Positions 22,245 to 35,429 of a stretch of DNA of 64,000 bases are shown in pieces. Numbering within the stretch: position 1 is the first letter of the stretch; every line of letters starts with the position of its first letter. The notes beneath the pieces were generated by a model. That model ran no database searches. It saw only the letters and a program-made list of their open reading frames with translations, and had not been told where the DNA came from. The DNA is from Nymphaea colorata (Eukaryota > Streptophyta > Magnoliopsida > Nymphaeales > Nymphaeaceae). The translations under genes and the position numbers were made by a program. The DNA lies in the NCBI RefSeq assembly GCF_008831285.2, contig NC_045151.1:1545544-1609543 (forward strand), written 5' to 3'.

Positions 22245-25200
22245 TCATGACAATATCAAGCGAAGGATTTTCCCCGAGTACTGGAATGACTTCTCCGTCT
22301 CTGCCAAGCAATGATCTTTTTCTTCTCTAGTCCAACTCTGAGAACCATCTCACAAGTCAGTAGTGGAAATGACATCAGAGAAAGATTTCAAACTAAAAAA
22401 AATCATGCTACTATATCCAATTATACTGCTTTGAGAGAAAATTGGAGCGAAACTAATCTATAGGGTAGAGGCAACACTTTGATATTGACAATCAAGTCCA
22501 AGTGACTGAAATGGAAACAGAAGCGAGGAATTACCTCTGCAAGTTTGTTGATCTTATCTCGCACATTCTGCAATAATTTAGGAAGATCACCGTTCCACTT
22601 GTAGAAATCCAGTAATTTGTTGTCCAGTATCATCTCTGACACCTATGGTAGAGAATGCAAACCCAAACGAGCAAAAAATGACAGAAAAATAATAAGTGAC
22701 TACAATCAGAATCCCAATGGACGGTTGTCAGACAAAAAAATGCTTACTTTGCCGGACACAAAAAAGGTGGATTTCACATTAAAACTCTACCTTTCTACCA
22801 ATCATCCGACCTCCAGCACTATGAGCAAAGTATGTATTATAGAAATGACATATAAACGATTGAGGATCATTTTCAGAGATCTCCTCGAGATAAGCAGCAT
22901 AGGTAGTTCCAGGGCCTGATGGTTCTGGGATGGTATGTCCCTGACTCCTAAACCATTCCAAATCCTTTGCCAAGTTTTCTGATCTTTCTAGACCTGTATC
23001 CTTGAACTCCGAATCTGCCACAAAGATATGTGTCATAATTCAAGCTCATAAGGTCCATATATCCAGTAAAGAACCCACAGCAATAGAGAGCTCCGACTTT
23101 TACCAGTAATCACAAAAATTGTCACTACTAAACAACAAAAATGCTATTTCATGATCATGCAAAAGCCCATGAGGTGTAGAAACAATTCATGACAAGGCAT
23201 TTTCAGTTAAGTCATGATTGCATCAGGAAATTCCAAAAAAAATCCAGATATAGTTTGTCGTTTCTCTACCCTCTGAATTTCTTTTCTTTGCATGTCATGA
23301 ATGTATCGTATGGCCATTACCAACACCTCGTGAGAGATTTCCGCAATGTAACCAATGATTTCAGACTTCAGTTCAAGAATGCAAACCTGCAACTTTTGCT
23401 ACCACTCTCCGTCTAACACATGATTCAATGACCCCACTTTCTAGGTGTAGGATGTCAGAGAAATGAATCAAAATAAAAATGTAGTAAGCACAAGTTGGCT
23501 GTTGGTTCCTTCGTCCAACGAAAGATATATAGCTTCTGGATAGGATTAACCACTTGGCTTCACCCATAAGCAAACAATTAAACACTGAAACACTGAATTG
23601 ATTTGAACTTCAATGAGAAGTTCAACAACAAAACTGGAAAGTGAAAAGGGACTAAAACAACATTCAGTTTTCGAACTTCGAAGTAACAAAAAATCTTTGA
23701 GGATATTTAAGTTAGTCGCATGCAGCCAATTTTAAGTTTTTAACATAAAATGTCTCCACTTAGTCTAAGACACAACAATAATACATGCCAGGCGACCACC
23801 ATAAAATATGACTGTATGGTCTTAAGGATTTCTTAAAAGAAAAACCAAAGTAACCAATATCATCAAACTTCTATCTTTTTCCCCAAAACAGCTCCAAGAA
23901 ATTTGTCAGAAATATATAATGATACTTTCAAGTTTCAACATATAACTGAAAAATTATCAGGATGGTATTGAACTTATACTATGATAGGTTTCCCTTTTTT
24001 GGAAAAAGACTAAAAGTTCTGTTGTTCATAAACACCTCTATATAACAAAAACATCGTAGAACAAGATGTCCACTTACTATTGCCAATCAAAAAGCTGAGA
24101 ACTGCATCATATCCAGAGATCACTTACTACTTTTACAAATCTTTGTTCTAACAACTGCAAGAGGTTCAAGATTCTTAAACTGGTTAGGTCCTTACTCTCG
24201 TCAATGCTAGCTAGTATAGACATTCTTTTGGATAGCAATCCTGCATTAAGGCTATACACAGAAGCTGGACATGAGAGGGAAATAGGAATGAAGTGAGAGT
24301 GGATCCATCAACAGCACCGTTTCCAGCAAGTAGTTGACGATGGCATATCTAAATGTCGTGGCTGGAGGACTTGAATACTGAAGAAACGTCCCTCAAGTCT
24401 TCATCTCCCCTCTAATTGACATACAACAGAGTTTACATTTAACTAAAAAATTCTGTCTTTTAAATGTTCAGCTACTTTAGCTGAAATGACAATAAGCAAT
24501 AAATCTATTGATGATTATGAAACGTCCATTCCTATCTTTTTGAGACAAAAAAGCTAATTTTATCCTGCTAAAACACTATGAATTCTTTTAGTACTGATGT
24601 TTATTCAAGTCGTCGATTGCCATCCAAGCAGGAGTTGAACAGTAACATTAAACTTATTCACGTACTATTGATGTCCACAGACTAAAGATTACACAATTCC
24701 AAATGTGTGAAAAATATTAGTACATATATAAACATAAATATGAAACAATAAGGAACTATAGTGAGCAAAAATTATGTTTGTAAACAGTGAAGACTAAAAC
24801 CGTAGCTTAAATCGTCTAGACATCTAATCGCATATATGTAGTCCACACGATTTTCCTCTTATGGGAAATGGACAATTAGAGGCTTGGATTTAGATCCTTT
24901 TCCTTACATAAGTTCTGCATTCATGACTGTAGAAAATCAGAGAGTAGATTCATTGATGCAGGTTATAGGCCGACCAAGTTGACACATAGGTGAAAGCAAC
25001 AGGGACGTCCAAAAGTTCGAATTGGAAGACAGACGTTCATGAAGAAATGATCAGACTGATAGAGGCCAGGAGACAAATGAACTCAATCTTGAGGTTTTCT
25101 CACGCTTAGATGGGCAAGAATGCGCTGGAGGAGTGGTTTAACTTTCCAGACATAAAAAGAGAAAAAAAAAAACCTACATTAAAGTACAAACGTGTTGGAC

Positions 25201-26235
25201 CTTAGAGCCTTTGAGAGCCATAAAACCTTTTTGTGGATCCAAAAGAAAGCTGTATCTCAAAATCATTCATTAGATTCCCCTTCAGGAAAGATGATTCCCA
25301 ATAGCCCGTAAAAAGATAGAAGAATCACCCTCAATGAATGAAGACAATCAGCCTTTTGGCATTACGTCGTGCAAAGGAATCCGTCGTGGTCCTTAAAGCA
25401 TCCACTAAAGTTTCAAGGACCGTAAAAAGCAATACATGTTAAATTCAGAGAACTAGTACTATGTTAACGCAGGCATCGTCCCAATAAACTGAAACAGAAA
25501 TAGCATGCAAACTACTGAGAATTTCAGAGGGCTCTAGAGCCCAAAAATTAACACATAGTAAAGTACTTGGGACGGCATATCGATCTGATTCCCCAAATAC
25601 TCAAAGAATGCAAATGCGAAGTTGATGATGGGACGCAAAGCACGCAATAGCAATACAAAATACCGAGGTTCCAAAAAAATTGGAAAGAAAGAAAGAGAGG
25701 CTATCGTGTTCTCACATGCAGGGGCTGTCTGCACAATCCGCTCGAGCGTGTCAAAGACCACTTTACTATCAACCAAAAATTTCAGATACCCTTCGATGGT
25801 CGGCTGCCACTTTGCCATCGGCTGTTCGTCTGAGACCTTCTCCCCTTCCTTTGCCTGATCAGGAGTGTGCAGTTTCATAGCGACAAACCTCATCTCCTCC
25901 ACAAACCCCTTGGCCTCACCTGGGTATCTCTTTTTGGGCTTCTCGGTGGCCATGGAAGCAACAGTTACGTCTCTATTCTTCAGCTTCTCTTTAGTCACTC
26001 CACCCACCAACATCGATCCTCCAGAGGGCCACAAAATGGGTTTCCTTTCCGGCAGAAGGCGATTGCCAGAGGCAAGCCTTTTATGCTCGAAGCCATGCCC
26101 GATCAAGGACAATCCAGAAACCAAAAACTTGGGATTTCTCTTCAGGAGCAGGGTCCTGCTTCTGAGGTTTCTTGTTGGCTCACTTGCGTGCAGAGAGAAG
26201 AATGTGACGTGATGGAGACTAATGGTTTCCGGCAT
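22245..26235 (-). CDS. HO1: Heme oxygenase 1 (HY1/HO1 type), chloroplastic, 4 exons, 314 aa
   Basis: Exons in coding order: 26235-25716, 23014-22791, 22642-22535, 22337-22245; all introns GT-AG, in frame to TGA. It oxidises heme to biliverdin IXa, CO and iron in the plastid with ferredoxin; biliverdin feeds phytochromobilin synthesis. The conserved core starts at [20 protein letters not shown] (about 101-120) with the proximal heme-ligand His in KLHT (H123). The distal-helix signature [20 protein letters not shown] is at 227-246, followed by [20 protein letters not shown] and the C-terminal [20 protein letters not shown]. All core motifs are intact, so this is a true HO1-type enzyme rather than HO2, whose His region is altered. 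About 95 residues precede the conserved part, longer than I recall for Arabidopsis HO1 (282 aa in total). In-frame Met residues at 75 and 95 exist, but 75 leaves a short and 95 almost no transit peptide, so I keep the first Met. Confidence 0.95.
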
Positions 26236-26460
26236 GGTCTCTTCCTGGAAATGGAAAACGGCAGAAGCCCTCTGACAGAGATGGCGTCCTTCTCCCTTCT
26301 GCTAGAAACAAGGTCACGCACCCACACACACTCTCTCTCTGTTAGACGGGCACGTATCTTTGGTAGGGGGGAAGAAACCGATAACGCTCCAAATTTGTCA
26401 ATTATTCCCTTCCTTTTTTTCCGTTCATATATGAAGTTTTAGTGTCCACTCGATTCCCAA
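26236..26460 (-). promoter_or_regulatory. Proximal promoter/5' UTR region of HO1
   Basis: Immediately upstream of the HO1 start. It holds a CT/GA-rich tract near 26328-26340, common in plant 5' UTRs, and one ACGT core (CACGTA, 26351-26356) of the kind bound by HY5-type bZIP factors. HO1 genes are often light-regulated, but one core is weak evidence. No clear TATA box seen. Confidence 0.3.
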
Positions 26461-27599
26461 ACCCATGTTCGTGAATGATTTTATGGACACTGGCGTCGCT
26501 TTTGCAAGCTGTTAAAAAGGTGCTTAAATTAAACCATGACATATTAACGATAGTTTAACATCGTCTTTTTTCTTGGCTTCTGCATAAACTTTTAGTTACT
26601 CTTTCAATCCAAGGGAAGTGTCCGCCACCTTTTAGAGAAATAATGCCTACACCAATCAAATTAACAAAGCCTATCAACTCCAACAGCCTCATCAGCTATG
26701 CTACGCTCCTCCAAGTCTTTTAACTTAAACTTTTTCTAACTCTTTATACGAAAAGGAAGGGAGGATTCCATTCCTTAATTATTTTATATTTTCAGTAATG
26801 GTTGATCCCAATAATTGTTCGATACTTTTCATTGAAATTGAGGTCCGTATCGACAAATTCAAGAAAGTGAAGCACATACTTGAAATTATAGCGAAAAGAT
26901 GGATTTCTAGATAAAAGAAAGACTTCCTTGTAGATATGATAAGCTTGCGTGTAGACAAGAATTTTTTATTGCAAGTGCCGAGTTATATTTTTAAAATTTT
27001 AACAGAAATATAATTGTTCATATATTTTATATAGTCTAAACTAAAATTTATACGTAAACATTTGAAATTTTAAGAATACGACGGTTTCCATGGCCCATGT
27101 CAGCCCCCTGCATTACTGCCTGCAAGGAACTGCCAGTTTATTTATGTAGACCTGAGCTTGTCAAGATCAGTTGCGAATAATCTTGGATCGGATCCGACCT
27201 TTTTTACTTATATAGTGAGAGGAGTCTCAGAAAACATCTCGAAATTAAAAAAAAAAAAAAAACTTCAAACCCCATTACGGATCATTCATCAAAGGGACAA
27301 GAAAGAGTCAGCATCGATCGACTTATGCCGTGCACGAAGCAATTACTTGAATAAGCGTGACCAACTACCTTTTGACATAGACAAGAAAGCAAGTTTTCCT
27401 GTAAACATAAGGCCATAGATGTCCCTCAATTGAAGCAAAGTTGGGAACCATAGACGTGAAAGGAATGAATTGTATAACCATGATTCGAATGCCAATACCA
27501 TTAAGCAATAAAGTATTTATGTGGATTTCATAGTCTGCAAGTTAGAGAATCGTTGGCATTGATGTAGTACATAAGCCTAAGCAGATGGGTAGTAGATAA

Positions 27600-27856
27600 G
27601 CCTGTGCATCCGGCCCGGCTTATCTGACCATTAAAACTCGAGCCCGAGCTTTACCCGATTAAATTAAAAAAATATATTTTTAATACAAAATAATATATAT
27701 ATATATTAATAAAATAAATATTAATATTGAGCCCACTTGAGTTTATCGGGCCTAACCAGGTCGGCCCGATAAATTATTGGGCCGATCCGCTACCCTTTTT
27801 TTTAGGCCCGGGCTTGGGCCAGAGTCGGGCCGGGTACACGCTAACAGCCCGGTAGT
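27600..27856. mobile_element. Family-A inverted-repeat element, copy 2
   Basis: The left end GTGCATCCGGCCCGGC (near 27604) is the near-complement of GTCGGGCCGGGTACAC at the right end (near 27822-27838). The AT-only core matches copy 1 at 20107-20375. Confidence 0.55.
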
Positions 27857-28514
27857 AATAGACCCTTGTACACTAGATTTTGATAAGAATAATAAAGACT
27901 GTAGATTTCAAAAAAATGAGATGGTGGAGATTAAGTTACTAGTATATAATGCAAACTGTTTTTTCAAGTATCCAAAATGCCCTAAAAAGACAAGAAACTT
28001 TACTTGGGGAAACTCATGTGTTTCTCTCTTTCCTGCCTTTCTCTCACATCCTTCAAAGGGTATTTAAGATTTTTGAAAAAACAATGTGCATTTTATTTTT
28101 GTAGTGACTTAGATTATTTCCATCAAGTCTGGTATATGTAGGTTTGTAGCTACCCGTTTGTCTTACATGGTGACATAATCATTGTTTTAGTATTCTACAA
28201 ATATATCTAAAAAATTGAGGCAGAATTATGAAATACAATGTTCCAGTAATGTATAAATTAATCTGCCTCAATTTTTCGGAACATAACATAGTAAATTACG
28301 CCCCTACATTACCAGACTAGACCAAATCTCAAAAGCTTTGATTGATAATTGAACTTGCTTTAGAATTTCTGCGTCTCATGATAGTTAATATTATACCGTC
28401 TTGCCCCGGTGTTGGTACATGTCATCCATTACCAGCTTGGACGGAGTTACGTGGAACTGTAGTTGGCTTCTTATATAAAGGTTCTTATCGTTAAAGATTA
28501 ACATATCCTGGTCA

Positions 28515-28912
28515 TCCACATGAATGTCAATATATCTGATTTGAATTGGATATTCGATTGAACCGATTTGAAAAAATCAGATATGAAAAAAATTTAATAT
28601 CCGATTAAGAAATCAGATTAGATTTGAATTTAATAAATGACATCCGATCGGATTCGGATCAGATTCATTTTTAGACAAATATTCTATATCTAATGCTATT
28701 AAATTTTGAAAATTGGCAACATCCAGTTCAAAATTCAGATTCGGATATAAATATAAAAACCGGATTCGGATCGGATGCAGATTGTAAAATCGGATTTCTG
28801 ATTCGGATTCAGATATGACCTTTCTTTATTCAAATCCGAATATGTGGATGTACAAAAAAAAGGATATGATTAAGGATACATCCGATCTGAATCTGATCTG
28901 TTAACATCCCTA
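28515..28912. mobile_element. ATCCGATTCGGAT-rich repeat element
   Basis: About 400 bp of repeated and inverted ATCCGAT/ATTCGGATCGGAT words. It is bracketed by CATCCACATGAATGTCAATA at left and AATATGTGGATGTAC plus ATCTGTTAACATCCCTA at right, which look like degenerate inverted ends. A related degenerate copy lies near 49260-49380. Confidence 0.45.
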
Positions 28913-30208
28913 GTCATCGGCTTATGTAGATGTAAGTTGTGATGAATAATGTAGTCATTTGGTTTCAAGCTTTTCATCATCCTTTGAGAGGCGATTCTTC
29001 TCAAATTGTTTAGTTTAGTTTACTTCTTCTATTTTCCTGTAATGTTATTGAAGTAATCAATTCGATGACAAGAAAAATGTGAGAAACGATTGTTGTAAGC
29101 TAAGGTCGCTCTCAAGGAAGATCGCGTACATGCTTGTAGCCAACGTATCAGTATGTAATGGAAAGGTCTGAGCGTGCAATGTAATGTCTCATTATTCATC
29201 TATAGATATTGTTTTCTGTTCATTTTTTGTCTTCTTCATCATCTCACATCGATATGTATGCATTCGGTCATCGTTTGGCCTCTCTTAAACTTTTCCATGT
29301 GCATTGCATGACATTCTCGTGGTTCCTCTCTTCATTTATTTTTTTTTCTTTTCCTTAAGCAATCTTTTGAAGAAAGGCAACCCATGATCAATTGAATGAC
29401 ACGTTGTATATAACCAACACAAGCAGCATGTGAGACTGATCAAGTCGATTTTAATACGCGCATATGAAATACGTAGATTAAATAAATATGATGACTGCAT
29501 AGCTTGATTATGAGCCCTTCAATAAACTTGATTAATTATTTAAAAGGTGCTGTGCAAATGTTATTTTTTGAAAAAGAACAAGCAAGATGGACGGGAATCT
29601 TCTGTTCTCCCTCACTCCACTCTTCCTTTTCCACCGAGACAAGGGTTATTCTCTTACGGTTTGTTTTCGTATTTAGGAGACTTGTTGTCTACCAATTTTA
29701 TTGTGCTATGGTCTCTTTCTGGCTCTCTCTCAAAAACATTGGACGGTGCTTTTGCACGGCCGTTCGTTTTCAACCTTGAAATCAAATTTCTTGCACTGAT
29801 TTAAATGCTAAGCGTGCCTACAATGAGGTCTGACCATTTTAAGAGAGAAAAATCATGCATGGGATGCGGATTTGATGGATCAAAAATCACTTTTTTCTGT
29901 TTTCAGTGTTTTCTTCTATATCTATGTAAACCGGATGATTTATCTTCCGTTTTCGTTGGATTCTTGAGGATTATATGTGTTTTCCGTAGTTTGGAAGGTC
30001 TTCTTGAATTCTCAACGTTCAATTGAACAAAAAGCCAATAGAAACCATCGATTTTTGGCCAGAAAAAGAACCTAAACTACCCTGAAACCGCCAGCGGTGG
30101 CTTCGGTCTTCGAGAGACTTTGGGCATAAATTTCTCTAATTCTCTTGCTTACTTAGTGCCATTAGATCTATGATTTTCTCTTGAAAAAACTGCAGAAAAT
30201 GCTGGCAA

Positions 30209-30308
30209 AGGTTCCTGCATTCTATCACAGTAAATTGAAAGTGCCGAAGGATTCTGCACCACCGGACCTGGTTCCTGCATTCTTTTATCACAGTAAATTG
30301 AAAGTGCC
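30209..30308. repeat. Short tandem duplication, unit about 61 bp
   Basis: GGTTCCTGCATTCTATCACA and GGTTCCTGCATTCTTTTATC each continue with CAGTAAATTGAAAGTGCC. The second copy has a small insertion. Confidence 0.8.
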
Positions 30309-30518
30309 TCTTTGATGATAACATTTCTATCTCTTTTCCATTTTTCTTGTCCTTCCACATCTAGCACATTATAAATGGCACAATTCTCTGATTAGTTCGG
30401 AACTTGTCCTACAATCTTTGATTTCCTTCTCACGAAATTTCTCAATCCAACTCCAGCCCCAACCCAGACTTTGACAGCACCAAACTTCTCTCTCCTCAGC
30501 TTTTTAGGGTCTCTAGAC

Positions 30519-33500
30519 TATAATACCCCGAGGCCAAGTAATTGTTCTCTAGCCAGCTTGTTGTTAAAGTCTTTGTTCTACAAATCCTCCCTGCTAAAAG
30601 AGCTTGACATGTCTCCTGATACGGTCAGACCTTCAACAATGCCGAGCGAGGCCACAAATATGGCCGAGAGCAGTCATCGTGGGTGGGACCAGCCCGCCCT
30701 ACAAAGCACTGGGGCCGACCAAGGCCAAACTGACCCAAACCTAGGTCAAGAGGGAGGAGTGGGTGGCTCGAATCAAGACGGAATCACCACTTGTGAGGTT
30801 AGAACTGAGCTTAGAGTTGATGCAGAGGGAGGAGTTGCAGCGGCTCTAAGTGAAGGACAAGGAGATGACCCAGGCGCGGCACTTGAAGACCAAGGCGGTG
30901 GGTCTAACCCGGTCTAGATCGAGTCCACCTAAGGGTCGGGTCGAGCCTAGACACTTAGGGCCAACCTAGGGCGACGCCTAGGCAAATGAGGTCCAAATCC
31001 ATGCCCAGACTAGTGCGGGAAGGAGGAGGATCGAGTTAGGAATTGAGACATTTGGTCTCAATCTTTAATTTTGCGCATTTTGATTAGTATTTGCTTTTGC
31101 GCCATTTGATTATGCTTTTGGATTCAAGTTTTGATCCGGATCAAGTGTTTAGATCCGTTATTTAATCCAGACTATATATTGTTTGTAATCTTTTGATTTC
31201 GTATGCAAAATTTGAGAATTGAAGTTCATTTGTTTCTTGACTCTCTCTCTCCTCACGGCTCTCTCCTCTCCCCTTGCGCACTTCCTTTCCCCGCGCCTCT
31301 TGTCTTCATCTTCCTTGTGCATCACATTTGAGAAAATCGGCCTCCATTGCCGAGTTCACCAAAGGTCTTCTTAAACCAGCGGGTTTCTTCTCTCTTTGCC
31401 TTTGTTTCTTCTTCTCTTCTCGTCCACTCGCCCAAAGGAACGACAGCTTGGAATCCTTCTTGTGCTCCGGCGTGAAGAGGACTCCACGACCCACGGTATT
31501 CCCCACTTCAACTCGGCGATCTAGGCGTAGCCATCACTTCATCACCGTGAGGGCTAGAGGCCACATCGTCCCTGGGAAGGCTCCTTGACATCTATGCAAC
31601 TTGGTGTATTGGAGCAATCGACATCTCGAAATTGAATTGGAGGTTAGTGCATTCAAATTAAGTGGTGAAATTGTGCAACTTCATTGGGTTGATTTGACAG
31701 AAGATTCGACCAAAAGAGGGGTTTGACTTTCTCGGTTCCAGCCATGGGAATCAGCTTTTTTCTTAGGTAGAAACTTCTCCCAAATCTGCTTTTACGAGAC
31801 ACAAGGAATCCCCTTGATTACTCGTGCTTGCACTCAAGTTTTCATGCGATTTCAACGGTTGTTTGGGTATCAAAAGCCCATCTTTTACTCTCGATTTTAG
31901 CTTGTACTCTTGCCAGCAAAATTCAGAAAAGAAAAGTGAAAAAAAAGAAAGAAAAGAGGCGAGAAAACAAAAAAAGAAAAATGCCCAAAGAACGAATTAG
32001 AAGAAATGCGAAATCGGATGTTTAGGCAAGTTCGGTCTATTTTAGGGCCGGCCGGAATTTGCTAATTCCGGCCACTGCTGCTATAATTCCAGCAGCCATT
32101 TGGTACTTTCTGGTGATCATTTGGGGCATCCGGCCAAAACTTTAAGCTGATCTTGAGCTGTCCTAGAGATTCTCCAAAAATCATGGCTTCATTTGGGAAT
32201 ATCGTAAGAGTGTGGAGGACCTCCTAGGCGTTCACACCTAGCCGCCGGTGCATTTGGAGTCTTTTCGGTCATCTCTCCTATTTTCAAGGTAAGTGGATCT
32301 ATCATTTGGGCCTTTTGCCATCTCCACCATCCATCTAGCCCATGTGGCAAGCATTGGGAGTGTTAGAGATCTCTTAAGATCGAGTCGAGATATTGTCTCC
32401 ACATTTGGTGGAATCTTCTAGCCACCTCGCCTACATTTGATCTTCATTTGGAGATCAAATCCCACTTAGTTAGGAGACCTCCCAGCATTTTAGGAAGTCA
32501 GCCCTACCTTCTCGCCACTTGTCCCAAGCCGTAGCCTATTCACACCCCTAACTGGTTTCAAGCATCGTTAGTGGACCACATTTGGCCAGCTCGCCCAATA
32601 CCTACACATTTGCCTCAACCTCTCTCCCAACATTTGAGGGAGATAGCCTCCACGCACCCTCCACCTCAGCCAACATTTTAGGAGCCCAATCCCCAGCCGG
32701 ATTTCCCTCCCAAACATTCGCCCAATTCCCCTCACTCGCCCATAGCCAGCCGCCATTTGCACTTGACCCATTACCCTCATCCGTTCCCATTTTCACCTAG
32801 GTAAAACGCACCTAAACCTACCGTTCCTAAAATATAGGGATTGACATTTGACCCACTTCCCTACCTCGGTTCGAACCCCAACTCGGACCACTAGACCTAG
32901 CCTACCAGTCCTACAGTTGACCTAAACTTAACCCCCATCCAAGCTCGGACCTAGCCCAGCCCACTTGCACCTAGCCGACCTTAACCTATCTGAGCCCACT
33001 ATGGTCCACCACCTAGGTGGCTACAGCCCTAGGACACAAGGCAGCCCGTGAACTTCTTCACAGCCTTGGACACTTGTAGCCGGTGGATCCCAGCCAGCAG
33101 CTCACACTTACGCTGCCGGCCCTTGTGCACGTAGCCAGCCCAGCGCGCGGCCAGACGGGCCGTGCCCGTCGCCCATCTCACCACCGCGCTCGGCCAGGAG
33201 GGCCGAGTTATCATCCTCAGCAGCGGCCAGGAGGGCCGTCGTCTTCAGCACCTCTGGTGCCTTCTTAGCGCCTGCCTTAGCCTCGCGCAGCCAGGCGTTC
33301 CAAGGCTAGATTTGGCTCCCGCCTGCTGCCGGCCACCCTTGCCGCTTGTGCCTGTCGCCCGTGGCCTGCTCCTATCTGCCACAGCCTATCACCTGCGGCT
33401 TACTTCTGCTGACGTCTTCCTGTGACCATCAACCAGCTTCTGCGATCAGGTGCTGCCAGCCACCTGCGGCCAGTCCTTGCCTACGGCTAGCGACCAGCTA

Positions 33501-34381
33501 GTCTTTTCCCTTGCGGCCAGCGGTCCTCTTCACTTTCCAGCCAAGTTTTGGTCGTGACTTCTTCAGTCTCATCCGTCACCTGGACCAGGAGCTCTCTGCC
33601 CTGTAGCTGCATTACCCGAGTGTGGAATCTCACCTCATGGTCTTTGGATACTCGTACGCCAAGCTAGCCTTGGCCGGTACTTTCTAAACCCCCTATAGAC
33701 TGGTGGGTAGTAGTTTTTGCTTTAGTTCTTTGCTTTCATCCCGACTACGGCCACTGTTGTGCACAGAGGTACTTCGGAGGCTCCAAGCCGAAGACACGCC
33801 CTCTAGCCAACTTAGCCTCCTACGGGTTGGTGTGGTTTGCTCGATTAGGTTTGGTTTGATGGTTTGTTTGAGTGAGTTGTGAGAGATTTATTATTATATC
33901 GTTCGCGCTTTGTACTGGCCTCACATCTCTAGTCATTTGTAATAGGTTTGACTTTTGGGTTTGGGATTAACCTCACTTGTAATCTTTAAACCTATTGGAT
34001 TTTAAGTCGGGGTTCCTGTCCGACTCGGTAGTGTCTTTGTAATTGTTTGTGCTAGGTTTAGTGTTAGGCTGTGTCAATGGTGCTCTTGGGGGTAGGCACG
34101 ACCGTTGGCGTGGAATTTGGTCGACGTCGGGTTAGATCCTACCATCTCCTCTAAAGGCCAAAGTCATGCTCTTTTTTCTTTCTTAAGGTCTGCACAATGT
34201 TTAACTACCTGATTCATTCATGGGCTCGGGCCCTTGGTCCAACAGATCTCAACTTGCTCCTTAGCAATTCTAGTTTCAACCAAAAAAAAAAAAAAACTAG
34301 GAACTAAGGGTTAAGTTGGGATCCGTTGGACTAGAGGGACAAACCCAAGAGTGTGTTGGATCGTTACAGTGGTATCAAAGC
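30519..34381 (+). mobile_element. Long LTR-like segment ending at a tRNA-iMet primer-binding site
   Basis: The right edge has the layout of an LTR-retrotransposon junction: ...GGATCGTTACA (ends 34368), one base, then TGGTATCAAAGC (34370-34381), which matches 11 of 12 bases of the usual plant initiator-tRNA-Met primer-binding site. Upstream is about 3.8 kb of GC- and CT-rich sequence unlike the AT-rich surroundings. It has many CATTTGG motifs, a TATA-like site near 31165 and no gag, protease, RT or integrase reading frame. I infer a large LTR (or LARD-type element) cut off just past the primer site. The left edge is a guess (near ATAATACCCCGAGGCC). A 148-aa open frame at 30471-30917 shows no recognised domain. 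Confidence 0.45.
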
Positions 34382-35374
34382 AAATCTCATATTGAAAATT
34401 GTGAGGGGTCTGAGCTCGAGAGTGGGTCAAGTCGTTACACAATGCCTTTCAAGAGACTAAGGGTGTAGACCTCCATGATTACCTACCAGCAGCACCCCAT
34501 AAGAATCTGCCAATACAACGTTCTAGTTTTTTGTTGTACTTTTCAACAACCCTAAAGATACCATCCAAGAGGTGCACAAGGAGCATAGATTATGTTTGAT
34601 TTGACATAATCATCCTGAATAAGACAATGAGTTGGCTTTCCATTAGCAAGTTTGTCTTCAAATTTCTTAATTAAAGTTTGCAGTGTTCTTCATTTATCCT
34701 ACCAATGGACAAATGCACTCCTATATAGTTAAGGGGCAGTTTGTCTTCTTTCCATCCCTCAGTTTCATACTATCACTACTATTAAAATAAATAATATCTT
34801 ATTTATCAGCATTAAATTACTCTCGACTTCCCTTGCCTAATCTCCAGGAGCCTTTTAGTTCTCTTAATACATTTAATTAAGGCCTTAGCTAGATAAAAGT
34901 ACATTATCCGCATAAAGAAGAGAGCATATACTTAGAAGCCTCATCGATGGGAAGGGAGTGCTACACCCTTATATGGAAGAGTTCCATAATAAAGATGAAC
35001 AAATATGGGAAAAGTGAATTCCCCTTTCTCAATACTTTCCCACAGGTATCTCATTTTTATGGAACTCCTTTTTTGGTGGTGGCATAGTTTACCAACAACA
35101 TTTATACGTGCATATGCGTAGAGAGACGGTCTCTATGTCCCCATTCCCTATATTGGGGGATACCATCTAAAAATGGTTGAAGAGCTAACGTTGTGCAGTG
35201 AAAGTTAGTGAAGCTTTAAAATTAGGGAAAAAAAATTTATGTGAAATTATGCAGACAAAAACCTTCCCATGTTTAAAACATGTCTAAAAATTTGACTTTT
35301 TATACAAAAGAAAACTTGTAGAGCAACATTTTGTTAAACCTAGCCATTATGAAGACCACAACTAATTAATTGAG

Positions 35375-35375
<1 letters not shown>

Positions 35376-35425
<50 letters not shown>
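35376..35425. repeat. (TA)n microsatellite
   Basis: About 25 uninterrupted TA units. Confidence 0.95.

Positions 35426-35429
<4 letters not shown>

Noticed and set aside
25867-26442. 191-codon plus-strand open frame
   Set aside because: Antisense to HO1 exon 1, which has clear homology; the plus-strand frame has no recognisable motif.
30471-30917. 148-codon open frame
   Set aside because: It starts inside or next to the LTR-like block, has low-complexity Gly/Glu-rich content and no recognised domain; not enough to call a gene.
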